A DNA stretch of 28,379 bases from Candidatus Woesearchaeota archaeon (lineage in GTDB: Archaea; Nanobdellota; Nanobdellia; Woesearchaeales; ARS49): contig JAHWHB010000074.1 in the NCBI GenBank assembly GCA_019323575.1, positions 1 through 28,379 of the forward strand, given 5' to 3'. The first letter of the stretch is position 1; each line of letters begins with the position of its first letter. Both the position numbers and the translations under genes were made by a program. Positions 1-8,617 of the stretch are shown here, piece by piece. The notes beneath the pieces are model-generated. The model saw nothing but the letters and a program-made list of their open reading frames with translations. It did no database searches and had not been told where the DNA came from.

Positions 1-41
1 AGAAATACCATACAAAACAATAACAACAACAAAAGACCTAA

Positions 42-1349
42 CTACTTCTCAACATAAGGAAACTTCAGATAAAAAGTAGAACCCTCTCCAACACCAGCAC
101 TCAAAGCCGCAACATCACCCTTATTAGTCACAACAAAATTGTAAACAGTGAACATGCCAAAACCAGAAATCCTGCCCTTCACCTTTGTAGAAAAAATAGA
201 ACGGAACAATTTGGACAATTGATTCTCAGTCATTCCAATCCCAGTATCCTTAACAGTCAAAGCAACACAACCAGACTCTTTTTTCAGATAAACATCAACA
301 GACTTTTCACCGCACCAGCCAGCAACCTTGTTCTTCTCAGCTTCAACAATCGCCTCCAAAGCATTATCAAGCAGGTTCTTTACAGCAGACTTAAAACCAG
401 TCTTCTGAACATTAATCGTGCAACCAGAATCAAGATTGTAATTAAGCACAACACCTGCGGAATCATACCTGTGCTTCACAAGAGGCAGAGTTTCAAGAAC
501 AAGCTCCTTGGCATCAACCAAAGCAATCTCTTCAGTAGTCCTTCCCTTGGCAAAATTGGAAAGCGCCCTATTCAATTCACACAAAAGACCAATATTAACC
601 TGCAAGCCAGCATAAAGTTCCTTGTCAATATGTTCAAGAGGAATAGAACGCAAAACTGAGAGAGCCTGCAAAGGATTAGCCATATCATGACTAATGCCGG
701 AAACAGTGGTAATCATAGCCTCACTAACAGCTTTAGAAATCTCCCTCTGCCTACGCAACTGCCCTGCTTCCTCCTCCATCCTCTTCCTTTCACTAATATC
801 CTTCATGTAAATAACATTTGCAACCTTGCCATTATAAGTTCCAGAACCAATACCAATCTCAACAGGAACAAGCTCGCCAGATTTTCTCTTAACAGCCATC
901 TCAGAAAAACTAAACCTGCTATCGCCAGAATCAAGCTTGCGAGAATCATTAGTAACACAGACAATATTCATCCAATGAGCAGTTTCAAGCTCATCACTTG
1001 AGTAACCAGTCAAAGCAGTATAACCCTTTGTATCAAGAAGGTGCAGCCCAGTCTTAGGGTCAACAACAGCAGCAGCCAAGCCAACCTGACTGGCGGCATA
1101 AACAATAATAGACAGGTCCTGAACCTTTTGAGCAACAGAAAGAATCTCCTGCGCGGCATGCTCATACTCCTCAAACTCAGTTCTTATATAAGCCCTGGCT
1201 TCCTTGACTTCAGGAAGCTCAGGATTAACAAGATTATTCTCAAGAACAGAAAGCATGGCAAGAGCCTTTTCACGACGATTAAACTTATCCTGAAAAGAGG
1301 CAAGAATACTCTCAATGTTGGCAAGCCTAAGCTCAGGTCTGTCGGGCAT
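42..1349 (-). CDS. PAS-domain sensor histidine kinase (orphan)
   Basis: Autophosphorylating sensor kinase, predicted cytosolic because no membrane segment is visible. Order: an N-terminal helical region (1-80), a PAS domain (about 85-190, ending in YMKDISERKRMEEE, the typical PAS/PAC exit helix), then a kinase core. The phospho-acceptor is H221 in ISHDMANPL. The ATP-binding lid shows an N box (NLLDNALEAI, 325-334), a G1 box (DTGIGM, 368-373), an F-box-like FRSIFSTK (382-389) and a G2 box (GFGMF, 396-400). All motifs look intact. ATG at 1349 is preceded by GGAG 8 nt upstream and by a TATA box (CTTTATAAAA, 1391-1400 on the minus strand). No response regulator lies nearby, so its partner is elsewhere or it acts as a dimeric switch. 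The ligand is unknown. Confidence 0.93.
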   Translation of the reverse strand: MPDRPELRLANIESILASFQDKFNRREKALAMLSVLENNLVNPELPEVKEARAYIRTEFEEYEHAAQEILSVAQKVQDLSIIVYAASQVGLAAAVVDPKTGLHLLDTKGYTALTGYSSDELETAHWMNIVCVTNDSRKLDSGDSRFSFSEMAVKRKSGELVPVEIGIGSGTYNGKVANVIYMKDISERKRMEEEAGQLRRQREISKAVSEAMITTVSGISHDMANPLQALSVLRSIPLEHIDKELYAGLQVNIGLLCELNRALSNFAKGRTTEEIALVDAKELVLETLPLVKHRYDSAGVVLNYNLDSGCTINVQKTGFKSAVKNLLDNALEAIVEAEKNKVAGWCGEKSVDVYLKKESGCVALTVKDTGIGMTENQLSKLFRSIFSTKVKGRISGFGMFTVYNFVVTNKGDVAALSAGVGEGSTFYLKFPYVEK

Positions 1350-1390
1350 TGTAAAACTCCGTCACTGTAAAATAGTAATAAGCAGAATTG

Positions 1391-1400
1391 TTTTATAAAG
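1391..1400 (-). promoter_or_regulatory. TATA box of the histidine kinase gene
   Basis: CTTTATAAAA on the minus strand lies about 45 nt before the ATG at 1349, leaving a leader of roughly 20 nt that contains GGAG. It sits in the 60-nt gap after the end of the upstream minus-strand gene, so the kinase has its own promoter. Confidence 0.6.
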
Positions 1401-1409
1401 CTTTCTGGC

Positions 1410-2078
1410 TCAATTCACAGTCATCCTGGGAGAAGAAGCAATCTCAGCCCGCTCCATAAGAATATCATAATACTCATCAGGAGGATTATAAGAAGTAATA
1501 CCAGCAACAGAAATTCCACTGATGCTGTGAACCTTGCAGTCACAAACAGTCCTTCCCTTATGGACAACAAAGAAACAATCAATAGAAGGAGTAGAAAACC
1601 TTCCCCTAGTCACATAAAAAACATCAGCAGTCCTACCAAACAAATCCATAGCCATAAAATTATGACGAACATTCCTAGCAACCCAGACAGCAGACTCAAC
1701 ATTCAAGCTGATCATTGCGTTTTCTCCAGTGTCAGGAGACATCCGCAGCATATCCAAAGTACCAATACGCTCAGTCCTGTCAATCACAAAATTAATAGAA
1801 GCAATTCTCTCATTGCCAGGAGTTGCAAAACCAGCAGTATCATCAATAGAGCGAAAAGCAACATTATCATACAAGTCACGGGCAACATTGCCGCAGCTAT
1901 CAGGAAACTCCACAGAATATACCCCGAAAAAATCAGAAATAACATCATTCAAATTAACGGCATGAATGTTCTCAGACTCCTCAACAGCCATGCCAGTAAA
2001 AGAAGGACGGTCAACATTAAAAGCTACAAAAAAAACAACCAAGCCGATAGTAGCATAAACCAAATACTGATGCTTCAT
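1410..2078 (-). CDS. Membrane-anchored protein of unknown function
   Basis: I do not recognise this family. From ATG 2078 the 222-residue product starts MKHQ, has one membrane segment (about 6-20) followed by NVDRPSFTGMAV, and then a domain expected outside the cell. Cysteines at DSC, DCFF and CDC could form disulfides. A TTG codon at 2093 extends the frame by five residues, but the TATA box centred at 2114 would put transcription start near 2088, so ATG 2078 is preferred; AGAGG lies immediately before it. It shares its promoter region with the divergent nuclease gene at 2140. The tail after the anchor (TGMAV) resembles stalk sequences I associate with Woesearchaeota-like exported proteins; that is memory, not a search result. 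Confidence 0.75.
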   Translation of the reverse strand: MKHQYLVYATIGLVVFFVAFNVDRPSFTGMAVEESENIHAVNLNDVISDFFGVYSVEFPDSCGNVARDLYDNVAFRSIDDTAGFATPGNERIASINFVIDRTERIGTLDMLRMSPDTGENAMISLNVESAVWVARNVRHNFMAMDLFGRTADVFYVTRGRFSTPSIDCFFVVHKGRTVCDCKVHSISGISVAGITSYNPPDEYYDILMERAEIASSPRMTVN

Positions 2079-2107
2079 CCTCTTTTCAAGCAATTAAAAG
2101 AACTAAT

Positions 2108-2118
2108 TGTTTATAAAG
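2108..2118. promoter_or_regulatory. Symmetric TATA box shared by divergent genes 2078(-) and 2140(+)
   Basis: TTTATAAA at 2110-2117 is a perfect palindrome. Its centre is 36 nt from the minus-strand ATG at 2078 and 26 nt from the plus-strand ATG at 2140. No other TATA-like element fits either gene. The plus-strand gene would be leaderless; the minus-strand gene would have a leader of about 10 nt. Confidence 0.6.
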
Positions 2119-2139
2119 TCTGCGAATTAAACAAGACAA

Positions 2140-3558
2140 ATGCAAGAATTGTTCAACAAATGCATGGCAGGAAAGCACAGAAGCAAATACACAATAACAG
2201 GACATACCGTGCTCAAGTACTGCAAAAACCCCTTCATAATATGGTGCGACTACTTCGCACCACCAGAAGAAAGAGAACCACAAACAAAATACATGCATTT
2301 ATTATTTGAAAGAGGAATACAACACGAAAAAAACGTCATTAAAACAATTTATCCGGAAGCAATTCAAATACCACTAGTAACATTTGAGACAGGATTCAAA
2401 GAAACACTGGAAGCGTGCAAAAAAGGAACAAACACAATAACAGGAGCGCCAATATTCTATCTTCCAGAAGACACATACGGAATAACAGACGTACTCCAAA
2501 AAAGCAACGAGCACAACAGCATATTCGGAAACCACTGCTACATCATAAAAGAAATCAAAAGCGCAAAACACATCAAACATGAATATATCATGCAGGCAGC
2601 ATTGTACAATTATATAATAGGCAAGATACAAGGATACACACCAAAAAAGTTCTATCTCATAAACAGGGAAAAAACAGAATATGAATATGAGTATGAAAAA
2701 TACGAAGAAGAACTAATGCAGATAATCACAGGAATAAGAGAAGTACAAAACGGAAAAGAAGTCACGCCAACAGCAAAATCCTGCAAATGGCCGTGGGAGG
2801 CATACTGCAACAGACAAGCAATAGAACAAAACGACATATCAATAGTACCAAACATAGGACCAGCACTAAAAAAACAGCTAAACGAAATCGGAATAACAAC
2901 AGTGCAACAACTGGCAACACAGCCAATATCCCTTGACATACCAGAGGCAACACTAAAAAAAATAAAAACACACGCGCAAGCATGGCTGGACAAAAAACCA
3001 ATAATAATCACAAAACCAAAACTGCCAAAATCAAAAACAGAAATCTACATGGACTTTGAAGGAACAGACGAACTCGAAACAGAAGAAGGAACAGTAAAAG
3101 TCGACTACCTGATAGGCGTTCTCATAAACAACGAATACAAACCATTCATAGCAGAAAACCTGGCAGACGAAAAAAGAATGATACAGGAATTCCTAGAATT
3201 CATGAAAAAACACCCAAACGCAACAATATACCACTACGGACCATACGAAAAAACACACCTCGCAGGAATAGGCGAAAAATACAACATTGACGTCAAAAAA
3301 ATACTAGACAACATGACAGATGTATTATCAATAGTCAAAAAAACAGCAGCGCTGCCAACACTGACAATGTCGCTGAAAGAGGTAAGCAAATTCTTAGGAT
3401 TCAAGTACAGAGGGATGACAGACGCGCAGGAAAGCATAGTACTATACCTACAATATCTTGAAACAAAAGAAAAAGAAATCATGAAAAGAATATTAGATTA
3501 CAACGAAGACGACGTAAGAGCAACAAAACTCATAAAAGAATGGCTTGAAACACTCTAA
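2140..3558 (+). CDS. RecB-like nuclease with HhH and RNase H-like domains (TM0106 family)
   Basis: Predicted DNA-processing nuclease. The N-terminal half is a Cas4/RecB-type PD-(D/E)xK domain with D117 (GITD), E138 and K140 (EIKSAK), followed by a conserved helix QAALYNYIIG. Cysteines at the edges (C28/C36 and C215/C223) are placed like the Fe-S cluster ligands of Cas4 and AddB. A helix-hairpin-helix (NIGPALKKQLNEIGI, from about 236) links to a C-terminal RNase H-like 3'-5' exonuclease domain of the YprB type with MDFEG (D305, E307) and DYNEDDVRAT (from D453). This order is that of the TM0106 family. The gene is leaderless from the TATA at 2110-2117. Its stop overlaps the stop of the convergent gene ending at 3555. 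Its cellular pathway is not known; no Cas genes are nearby. Confidence 0.88.
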   Translation: MQELFNKCMAGKHRSKYTITGHTVLKYCKNPFIIWCDYFAPPEEREPQTKYMHLLFERGIQHEKNVIKTIYPEAIQIPLVTFETGFKETLEACKKGTNTITGAPIFYLPEDTYGITDVLQKSNEHNSIFGNHCYIIKEIKSAKHIKHEYIMQAALYNYIIGKIQGYTPKKFYLINREKTEYEYEYEKYEEELMQIITGIREVQNGKEVTPTAKSCKWPWEAYCNRQAIEQNDISIVPNIGPALKKQLNEIGITTVQQLATQPISLDIPEATLKKIKTHAQAWLDKKPIIITKPKLPKSKTEIYMDFEGTDELETEEGTVKVDYLIGVLINNEYKPFIAENLADEKRMIQEFLEFMKKHPNATIYHYGPYEKTHLAGIGEKYNIDVKKILDNMTDVLSIVKKTAALPTLTMSLKEVSKFLGFKYRGMTDAQESIVLYLQYLETKEKEIMKRILDYNEDDVRATKLIKEWLETL

Positions 3559-4106
3559 TCACGCATGTATTGCCGGACAAAAGGAGACCTAAGGCGCCCG
3601 GCAGGCAAGAAACTATCATCGCCAAGATTAGGAGAATTCCTATTAGGCCTTCTAGCATACCTTCCATTATAAACAACAGCCTCCCCCCACTTCTTAACAA
3701 CAAAAGGATGCCTTCCAAGCTCGTTAATAGTATCAGCATAAGAAGGAAGATCCAACACCTTAGAACAAAAAGATAAAACCTCAAACGCCCTGTACAAACG
3801 CTCATCCTGCCACAACTCCTTAACAAAACCCCTGCTAGTCAAAGGATTCACATCATCAATAATAACCGGAGAACACATATAATTCTTTTTAACAGGAGTC
3901 ATCTTAGCCAAAACAGAAAACAAAAACAGCTTAGCACACAAATAAGAAAACTTAGAAGCTTTCTTAGTATTCACAAAATACTTCCAGCCCCTTGAATCAA
4001 CCTCCTCCTGCAAAAAAGCACGATAAATCTTTTGAGATTCAGCTGAAGAATTCATCTGATATTCTGCAATAGATTCCGAAACAACATCATCAATAGTCTT
4101 TCTCAC
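3555..4106 (-). CDS. Conserved-looking protein of unknown function, 183 aa
   Basis: Not recognised. The product is soluble and basic toward the end, with a likely helical N-terminal half (MRKTIDDVVSESIAEYQ) and an Arg/Pro-rich C-terminus (RYARRPNRNSPN). The start is a GTG at 4106: the nearby ATG at 4111 is out of frame and meets a stop after two codons, while GGTG lies 7 nt before the GTG. A TATA box (ATTTATAAAG, 4143-4152, minus strand) fits a leader of about 15-20 nt. The gene converges on the nuclease gene at 2140 with overlapping stop codons. Its codon choice is rich in G and T, matching other minus-strand genes here, which supports it being real. The chosen start could be wrong. Confidence 0.7.
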   Translation of the reverse strand: MRKTIDDVVSESIAEYQMNSSAESQKIYRAFLQEEVDSRGWKYFVNTKKASKFSYLCAKLFLFSVLAKMTPVKKNYMCSPVIIDDVNPLTSRGFVKELWQDERLYRAFEVLSFCSKVLDLPSYADTINELGRHPFVVKKWGEAVVYNGRYARRPNRNSPNLGDDSFLPAGRLRSPFVRQYMRD

Positions 4107-4218
4107 TGCATCACACCACTATGAAAAACACACTTAAACCACCCCTTTATAAATGTATATGTAAATCTCAACAAGATTTAAAAAAAAGACAACAATACAT
4201 GAAATTTGAGGTGGGAAA

Positions 4219-5079
4219 ATGGCAAAAGAAAAAAAATTCTCAAAACTAACCTGCGCAATACTAGGAATATTAGTCATACTCCTGATAGTAGCAGGAATAG
4301 CATTCTTCACAGCAACCGGAAGCCCGGTAACAAAAGCATTCCTGAACATATTCACAGGAGAGACACAAGTAGACCACGGAAAAGGATATCTGCCGGCAAA
4401 AGACGGACAAGAACTAGCCTTGAACGACAAAGTAAAAACACTACCAGAATCAGAAGCGGCAGTAGTATTACAGGAAAGCGTCATAATAAACCTAGAACCA
4501 GAAACAGAAATACTCATCAAAGACCTAGCAATGGAACACATCAAAGTAACACAAAACACAGGGACAACCTGGAACAAATTCACAGGACTAACAGGAGTAG
4601 AAGGGCTAAGCATAGAAACACCAACAACAGTCGCAACAGTCAGAGGCACGTTCTTCGGAGTAAAAATGGACCAGATAATAGTCGGAGAAGGAAATGTGGA
4701 AGTAACATACCAAGGAGAAAAATACAACCTGAAAGAAGGACAAAAAGCAGTAATAAAAGACGGCAAACTAACAATAGAAGAACAAACACCAGAAGACAAA
4801 GCAGAAATCATAGCACAAATGCAGAAAACAATCAAATCACTCAAAACATTAAGAACAAGAGAAGTAGACAAGCACCCGGTGCTGGCAGGCCAGATGAAAA
4901 AGAGATACCAGATAACAGACGAAATGATAACAGAACACCTAGAAAAAGCAGACAGAGGAGAGTATGATTTAAATGAAGTGATACAAAAATCACCAGTCAA
5001 AATAGCATCAGTCTACAAGATAAAAGAATTCACAGAAAAAATCATAGAAATAAACAAGAAAATACAAGAAATTAAATGA
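4219..5079 (+). CDS. Membrane-anchored FecR-domain protein
   Basis: A 286-residue protein with one N-terminal membrane segment (about 9-32) and an outside domain. Residues 47-180 fit the FecR fold; the diagnostic stretch is TPTTVATVRGT (134-144), followed by a beta-rich GEGNVEV and an EGQKAVI turn. The C-terminal third is charged and helical. FecR domains in bacteria sense or relay signals at the membrane. The gene ends with an ATGA overlap onto the CHASE2 adenylate cyclase, so the two are probably translated together and act together, with FecR as a likely extracytoplasmic partner (inference). The ATG at 4219 is preceded by GAGGTG. A TATA-like AT-rich stretch lies near 4174-4185. Confidence 0.85.
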   Translation: MAKEKKFSKLTCAILGILVILLIVAGIAFFTATGSPVTKAFLNIFTGETQVDHGKGYLPAKDGQELALNDKVKTLPESEAAVVLQESVIINLEPETEILIKDLAMEHIKVTQNTGTTWNKFTGLTGVEGLSIETPTTVATVRGTFFGVKMDQIIVGEGNVEVTYQGEKYNLKEGQKAVIKDGKLTIEEQTPEDKAEIIAQMQKTIKSLKTLRTREVDKHPVLAGQMKKRYQITDEMITEHLEKADRGEYDLNEVIQKSPVKIASVYKIKEFTEKIIEINKKIQEIK

Positions 5080-6977
5080 ACACAATAAAAACAAAAAACT
5101 GCGTGCTGATAGCAATAGCATGCACCTTATTTCTTTCTTTATTATTCTACAGCGGATTCCTCTCAAACATCCAGCTAAAACTAAGCGACAACCTGTACGG
5201 AGGAAAAACACCACTAGACGCAATAGTCATAGTCGCAATAGACGACAACAGCCTCCAAGAAATAGGAAGATGGCCGTGGAACAGAGAGGTGTTCGCTGAA
5301 ACAATAACAAAACTCAAACAGAGCAGAACAATAGCAATAGACGTAGCATTCTTTGAAGAAACAGAGCAGGACAACATCTTAGGAGAAGTGCTATCTGAAA
5401 AAGTAATCATACCAGTAGAGTACACAAGCTTTGCAAAAGAAGACGGAAAAACCATAGGAAAAAGACTATTAAAACCAGCACCAGGACTAGAAAAAGCACA
5501 AACAGGCTACGTCAACATAATAACAGACAGAGACGGAGTGACAAGAGCAGCAAACATGGACATAAGCGACGAGTATGAAAACTTCGCATACGTCGCGTAC
5601 AAAAACTACTGGAAAAAAGAAGCAGAAAAACCAGCAAGATTCCTAATCAACTTCGCAGGACCTCCAGGAAGCTACAAGCAATACTCCCTAACAGACGTTT
5701 ATAACAACAGAATACCGCCAGAAGAATTCAAAAACAAGCTAGTCCTGATAGGAGCAACATCACCAGACATGCACGACGACTACTTCGTACCAACATCAAA
5801 AGGAAAAGCAATGCCAGGTGTAGAAATACACGCAAACACAATACAAACACTCATCAACAAAGACTTCCTCAAAGAACAACCAAAATGGTCAACAGCACTT
5901 GCAATCCTAATAGCAGCAATAACAATATCATTACTAATAACAACAGGAATAAGAATAACAACAATAACAGTTCCCGCATTAATAATAGGATACCTGTTCC
6001 TCTCAATCTACGCATTCAACTACGGAATAATAATGAACCTAGTCTATGTTCCATTATCAATACTGTTCACATACACATTTGAAGTCATATACTCATACTA
6101 CACAGAGAAAAAAGAAAGACAAAAAACACTCGGAGCATTCTCAAAATACGTCTCGCCAGCAGTAATCGACGAGCTAATGCAAGACCCGGAAAAACTAAAA
6201 CTCGGAGGGGAAAGAAAAGAAATCACAGTATTCTTCTCAGACATCAGAGGATTCACAACACTATCAGAAAAACTGACGCCTGAGAAGCTCGTACACCTGC
6301 TAAACGAATATCTGACTGCAATGACAGACATAATAATGAAACACGAAGGAGTAGTAGACAAGTTCATAGGAGACGCAATAATGGCATTCTGGGGAGCGCC
6401 AATGAAACAACCAAACCACGCAGAAATGGCATGCTCAACATCAATAGACATGATAAAAAAACTGAAAGAGTTGAATGTCAAATGGACAGCAGAGAAATTC
6501 CCAGAAATAAAAATAGGAATCGGCCTGAACACAGGCCACGCAGTAATAGGAAACATGGGCTCGTACGAGCGCTTTGATTACACGGCAATGGGAGACACAA
6601 TAAATCTAGGCTCAAGACTGGAAGGACTCACAAAAGCATACGGCGTTTCAATCATAGCAAGCGAAACCACAAAAAAAGCAACAAAAGACTATGTGTTTAG
6701 AAAACTAGATTTGGTCAAAGTAAAAGGAAAAGACAAGCCAGTAACAATCTACGAACTAATATGCAGGAAAAAAGAAATAACGAAAGAAATTGAAGAGAAG
6801 ATAAAAACATTCGAGAAAGGACTATCGCTTTACTTGACACAAAAATGGGACGAAGCAATAAAAGAATTCAGCAAACTAGACGATTTCGCATCAAAAGAAT
6901 TCATACAGAGATGCAAAACCTTCAAAAAAGAACCGCCTATCGATTGGGACGGCTCATGGGTAATGAAAACAAAGTAA
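5076..6977 (+). CDS. CHASE2-domain class III adenylate cyclase
   Basis: Predicted membrane receptor making cAMP from ATP. Order: N-terminal membrane segment (8-30), CHASE2 sensor outside the membrane (about 35-265; hallmarks GRWPWNR 64-70, FINFAG-like 190-195, VLIGAT 223-228), three membrane segments (about 272-338), a linker ending in GAFSKYVSP, and a class III cyclase domain (about 378-565). Metal ligands D389 (FSDIRGF) and D433 (FIGD), purine-contact K429 and T503 (YTAMGDTIN), and transition-state N510 and R514 are all present. K/T at the purine site matches bacterial CHASE2 adenylate cyclases. A TPR-like helical tail follows (570-625). It overlaps the FecR gene by four bases. No cAMP-binding effector gene is visible in the window. 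Confidence 0.94.
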   Translation: MNTIKTKNCVLIAIACTLFLSLLFYSGFLSNIQLKLSDNLYGGKTPLDAIVIVAIDDNSLQEIGRWPWNREVFAETITKLKQSRTIAIDVAFFEETEQDNILGEVLSEKVIIPVEYTSFAKEDGKTIGKRLLKPAPGLEKAQTGYVNIITDRDGVTRAANMDISDEYENFAYVAYKNYWKKEAEKPARFLINFAGPPGSYKQYSLTDVYNNRIPPEEFKNKLVLIGATSPDMHDDYFVPTSKGKAMPGVEIHANTIQTLINKDFLKEQPKWSTALAILIAAITISLLITTGIRITTITVPALIIGYLFLSIYAFNYGIIMNLVYVPLSILFTYTFEVIYSYYTEKKERQKTLGAFSKYVSPAVIDELMQDPEKLKLGGERKEITVFFSDIRGFTTLSEKLTPEKLVHLLNEYLTAMTDIIMKHEGVVDKFIGDAIMAFWGAPMKQPNHAEMACSTSIDMIKKLKELNVKWTAEKFPEIKIGIGLNTGHAVIGNMGSYERFDYTAMGDTINLGSRLEGLTKAYGVSIIASETTKKATKDYVFRKLDLVKVKGKDKPVTIYELICRKKEITKEIEEKIKTFEKGLSLYLTQKWDEAIKEFSKLDDFASKEFIQRCKTFKKEPPIDWDGSWVMKTK

Positions 6978-6988
6978 AAATTTATAAG
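6978..6988 (+). promoter_or_regulatory. TATA box for the 46-aa membrane protein gene
   Basis: An AAATTTATAAG stretch directly after the cyclase stop lies about 38 nt before the ATG at 7022, leaving a leader that carries a full GAGGTGAT ribosome site. Confidence 0.55.
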
Positions 6989-7021
6989 CAAACAAAACAA
7001 ACAAAGAAAAGAGGTGATAAT

Positions 7022-7162
7022 ATGCAACCAAAAGTTCTAGGAGGAATACAGGTAATCGGCGGCTTAATAGCAGGCTATTTCGGATGGGGAGACTGGGCAA
7101 TAGTAGTACTAGCACTGCTCTTCATCATAATGGGAATCCACCATTTCACAGAGAAAAAATAA
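7022..7162 (+). CDS. Small two-helix membrane protein, 46 aa
   Basis: Small hydrophobic protein with two predicted membrane helices separated by GYFGWGDW and a short cationic tail ending HHFTEKK. ATG 7022 is set by an excellent AGAGGTGAT site a few bases upstream and by a TATA box near 6983; the longer in-frame reading starting at 6845 is only a shadow of the cyclase gene. A T-run terminator follows at once. Function is unknown. Strong translation signals and its own promoter suggest it is well expressed. It shares an identical 24-nt end-and-terminator sequence with the other small membrane protein gene at 11549. Confidence 0.8.
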   Translation: MQPKVLGGIQVIGGLIAGYFGWGDWAIVVLALLFIIMGIHHFTEKK

Positions 7163-7177
7163 TTTTTTTATTCTTTT
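7154..7177 (+). terminator. Gene end plus T-run terminator (copy 1 of an identical 24-nt sequence)
   Basis: The last Lys codons and stop codon are followed by seven T, then A, TTC and more T. T-runs end archaeal transcripts. The same 24 bases recur at 11813-11836 at the end of the gene at 11549. Confidence 0.65.
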
Positions 7178-7218
7178 TTTCAAAAGCTTTTTAAACCACC
7201 TGCTTACACAATTCTAAT

Positions 7219-7782
7219 ATGGCAAGATTAAGAAGCTGGACGTGCTACAGGGACTACAAAAGACCCTACACAAGGTATTCAAAATACAAGAAATACTGCT
7301 TTGTACGAGCAAGACCAGCAAACAGGATATCACGATACACATCAGGAATCCAAGGAGATTATGATACCGATGTGCACCTGATACCAAAAAGCGACCTTCA
7401 AATAAGAGACTCAGCACTAGAAAGCGCCAGACAGATAACAAACAGGATGATGGAAGGCGCGCTGGGAAAAGCAGGATACTTCTTCCAAATGAGAGTATAC
7501 CCGCACCACATACTAAGAGAAAACCCATTAGCAGCAGGCGCAGGAGCAGACAGGCTGTCAACAGGAATGGCGCACAACTACGGAAAACCAATAGGAATAG
7601 CAGCACAAGTCAAAAAAGGACAGGCAGTATTCACGATAAAAACAACAAAAACACACATACCACTCGCAAGAAAAGCCATGAAAAAAGCAGCATTCAAACT
7701 GCCATGCAGATGCACAGTAGTCGTAGAAGAAAAAAAGGCGAAAAAGAAAACAGCCAAGAAAAAAGTTCCCACTCCAAAGTAA
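7219..7782 (+). CDS. rpl10e: Large-subunit ribosomal protein L10e (uL16)
   Basis: Archaeal/eukaryotic-type L10e, the counterpart of bacterial L16, a structural protein near the ribosomal peptidyl-transferase centre. The start MARLRSWTCYRDYKRPYTR is the family signature, and the internal KAGYFFQMRVYPHHILRENP and GADRLSTGMAHNYGKP are conserved. The core is about 170 residues; an extra lysine-rich tail (KKAKKKTAKKK) follows. The gene is leaderless: the TATA-like CTTTTTAAACC around 7187-7196 lies about 27 nt before the ATG. It stands alone, not in a ribosomal cluster. The neighbours do not point to a shared function. Confidence 0.97.
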   Translation: MARLRSWTCYRDYKRPYTRYSKYKKYCFVRARPANRISRYTSGIQGDYDTDVHLIPKSDLQIRDSALESARQITNRMMEGALGKAGYFFQMRVYPHHILRENPLAAGAGADRLSTGMAHNYGKPIGIAAQVKKGQAVFTIKTTKTHIPLARKAMKKAAFKLPCRCTVVVEEKKAKKKTAKKKVPTPK

Positions 7783-7815
7783 AAATTTAAATACTGCCTT
7801 CTAAAAACCGCAAAT

Positions 7816-8577
7816 ATGGGAATACAACAAACAATCTTTTACATTCTAAATAAAATACCACAAGACGCAATAGAAAATTTCAGGAAAGCAGCAAACGACT
7901 GGGAACAACTAAATGCCAATGAAAGAGAGCTACTACAGCAAGAAGAACAATCCTTCAAAGCATACCTACGCGCACATTCAATATACAGCACACACAATAG
8001 CGCTGCAAACTGGTCAGAAACAGAGGCTGCCAAGAGCATACGCGAAAGAAAAGAACCATACCTAAAACTAGCAGAAGCGCTAAAGGAAATAATAGAAAAC
8101 AACGACAGAATACGAAAACTATTCAGATTAGGCGACACCCTAGAAAAACTAACAGAAGCAAGACAGCACATAGAAGCACTACTAGTTTCGGAGGACTCTG
8201 CAAGGTACCATTTCAGAAACGATAAGGCTGCGGAAAAATTAATACCAGAACTAAGAGAAAGATATCAACAGTTATTCGTCCCAATCTCTCACGAAGCACT
8301 GCTAAGAAGAGATGCAGGAACAATATTTCCAATATATTATGTAAGACCAACAGAAGGAAACTTAACAAGAATATTCTACATACACATAGGAGGAACAGAA
8401 ACGGCACTACAAGAACACATCACAGACCAACTCGTAAAGCTCGCAAGAACACGAAAAATACAACAAACAGGCGATTTTGTGCTTGTACAAAGCAACATGT
8501 CCAAAGCACCAACACAAATAGAACAAAACAAAATACTCAAAAGCCTGGGATTCAAACCAGAAGTAATCAGCATATAA
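7816..8577 (+). CDS. Unknown soluble protein, 253 aa
   Basis: Not recognised. The first 150 residues are rich in Glu, Gln, Arg and Leu and look like helical hairpins or coiled coil. The last 90 residues (from about PIYYVRPTEG) look like a compact alpha/beta domain with FYIHIGG and a closing KSLGFKPEVISI. There is no signal peptide, membrane segment or clear catalytic motif. The gene is leaderless: AAATTTAAAT just after the L10e stop is about 27 nt before ATG 7816. It lies between L10e and a cupin gene, each with its own promoter, so the context says little about its role. Confidence 0.78.
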   Translation: MGIQQTIFYILNKIPQDAIENFRKAANDWEQLNANERELLQQEEQSFKAYLRAHSIYSTHNSAANWSETEAAKSIRERKEPYLKLAEALKEIIENNDRIRKLFRLGDTLEKLTEARQHIEALLVSEDSARYHFRNDKAAEKLIPELRERYQQLFVPISHEALLRRDAGTIFPIYYVRPTEGNLTRIFYIHIGGTETALQEHITDQLVKLARTRKIQQTGDFVLVQSNMSKAPTQIEQNKILKSLGFKPEVISI

Positions 8578-8617
8578 AACACAAAATTTTAATTATTGTT
8601 CTGCATAATAAAAACAA

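Noticed and set aside
2079..2093. TTG start extending the membrane-anchored protein by five residues
   Set aside because: The predicted transcription start is near 2088, inside this extension; the ATG at 2078 is the better start.
4134..5000. Long minus-strand open frame of 288 codons
   Set aside because: It lies opposite the FecR gene, is Ser/Thr/Phe/Ile-rich with no recognisable domain, and has no ribosome site; it is the mirror of ACA/GAA-rich codons on the + strand.
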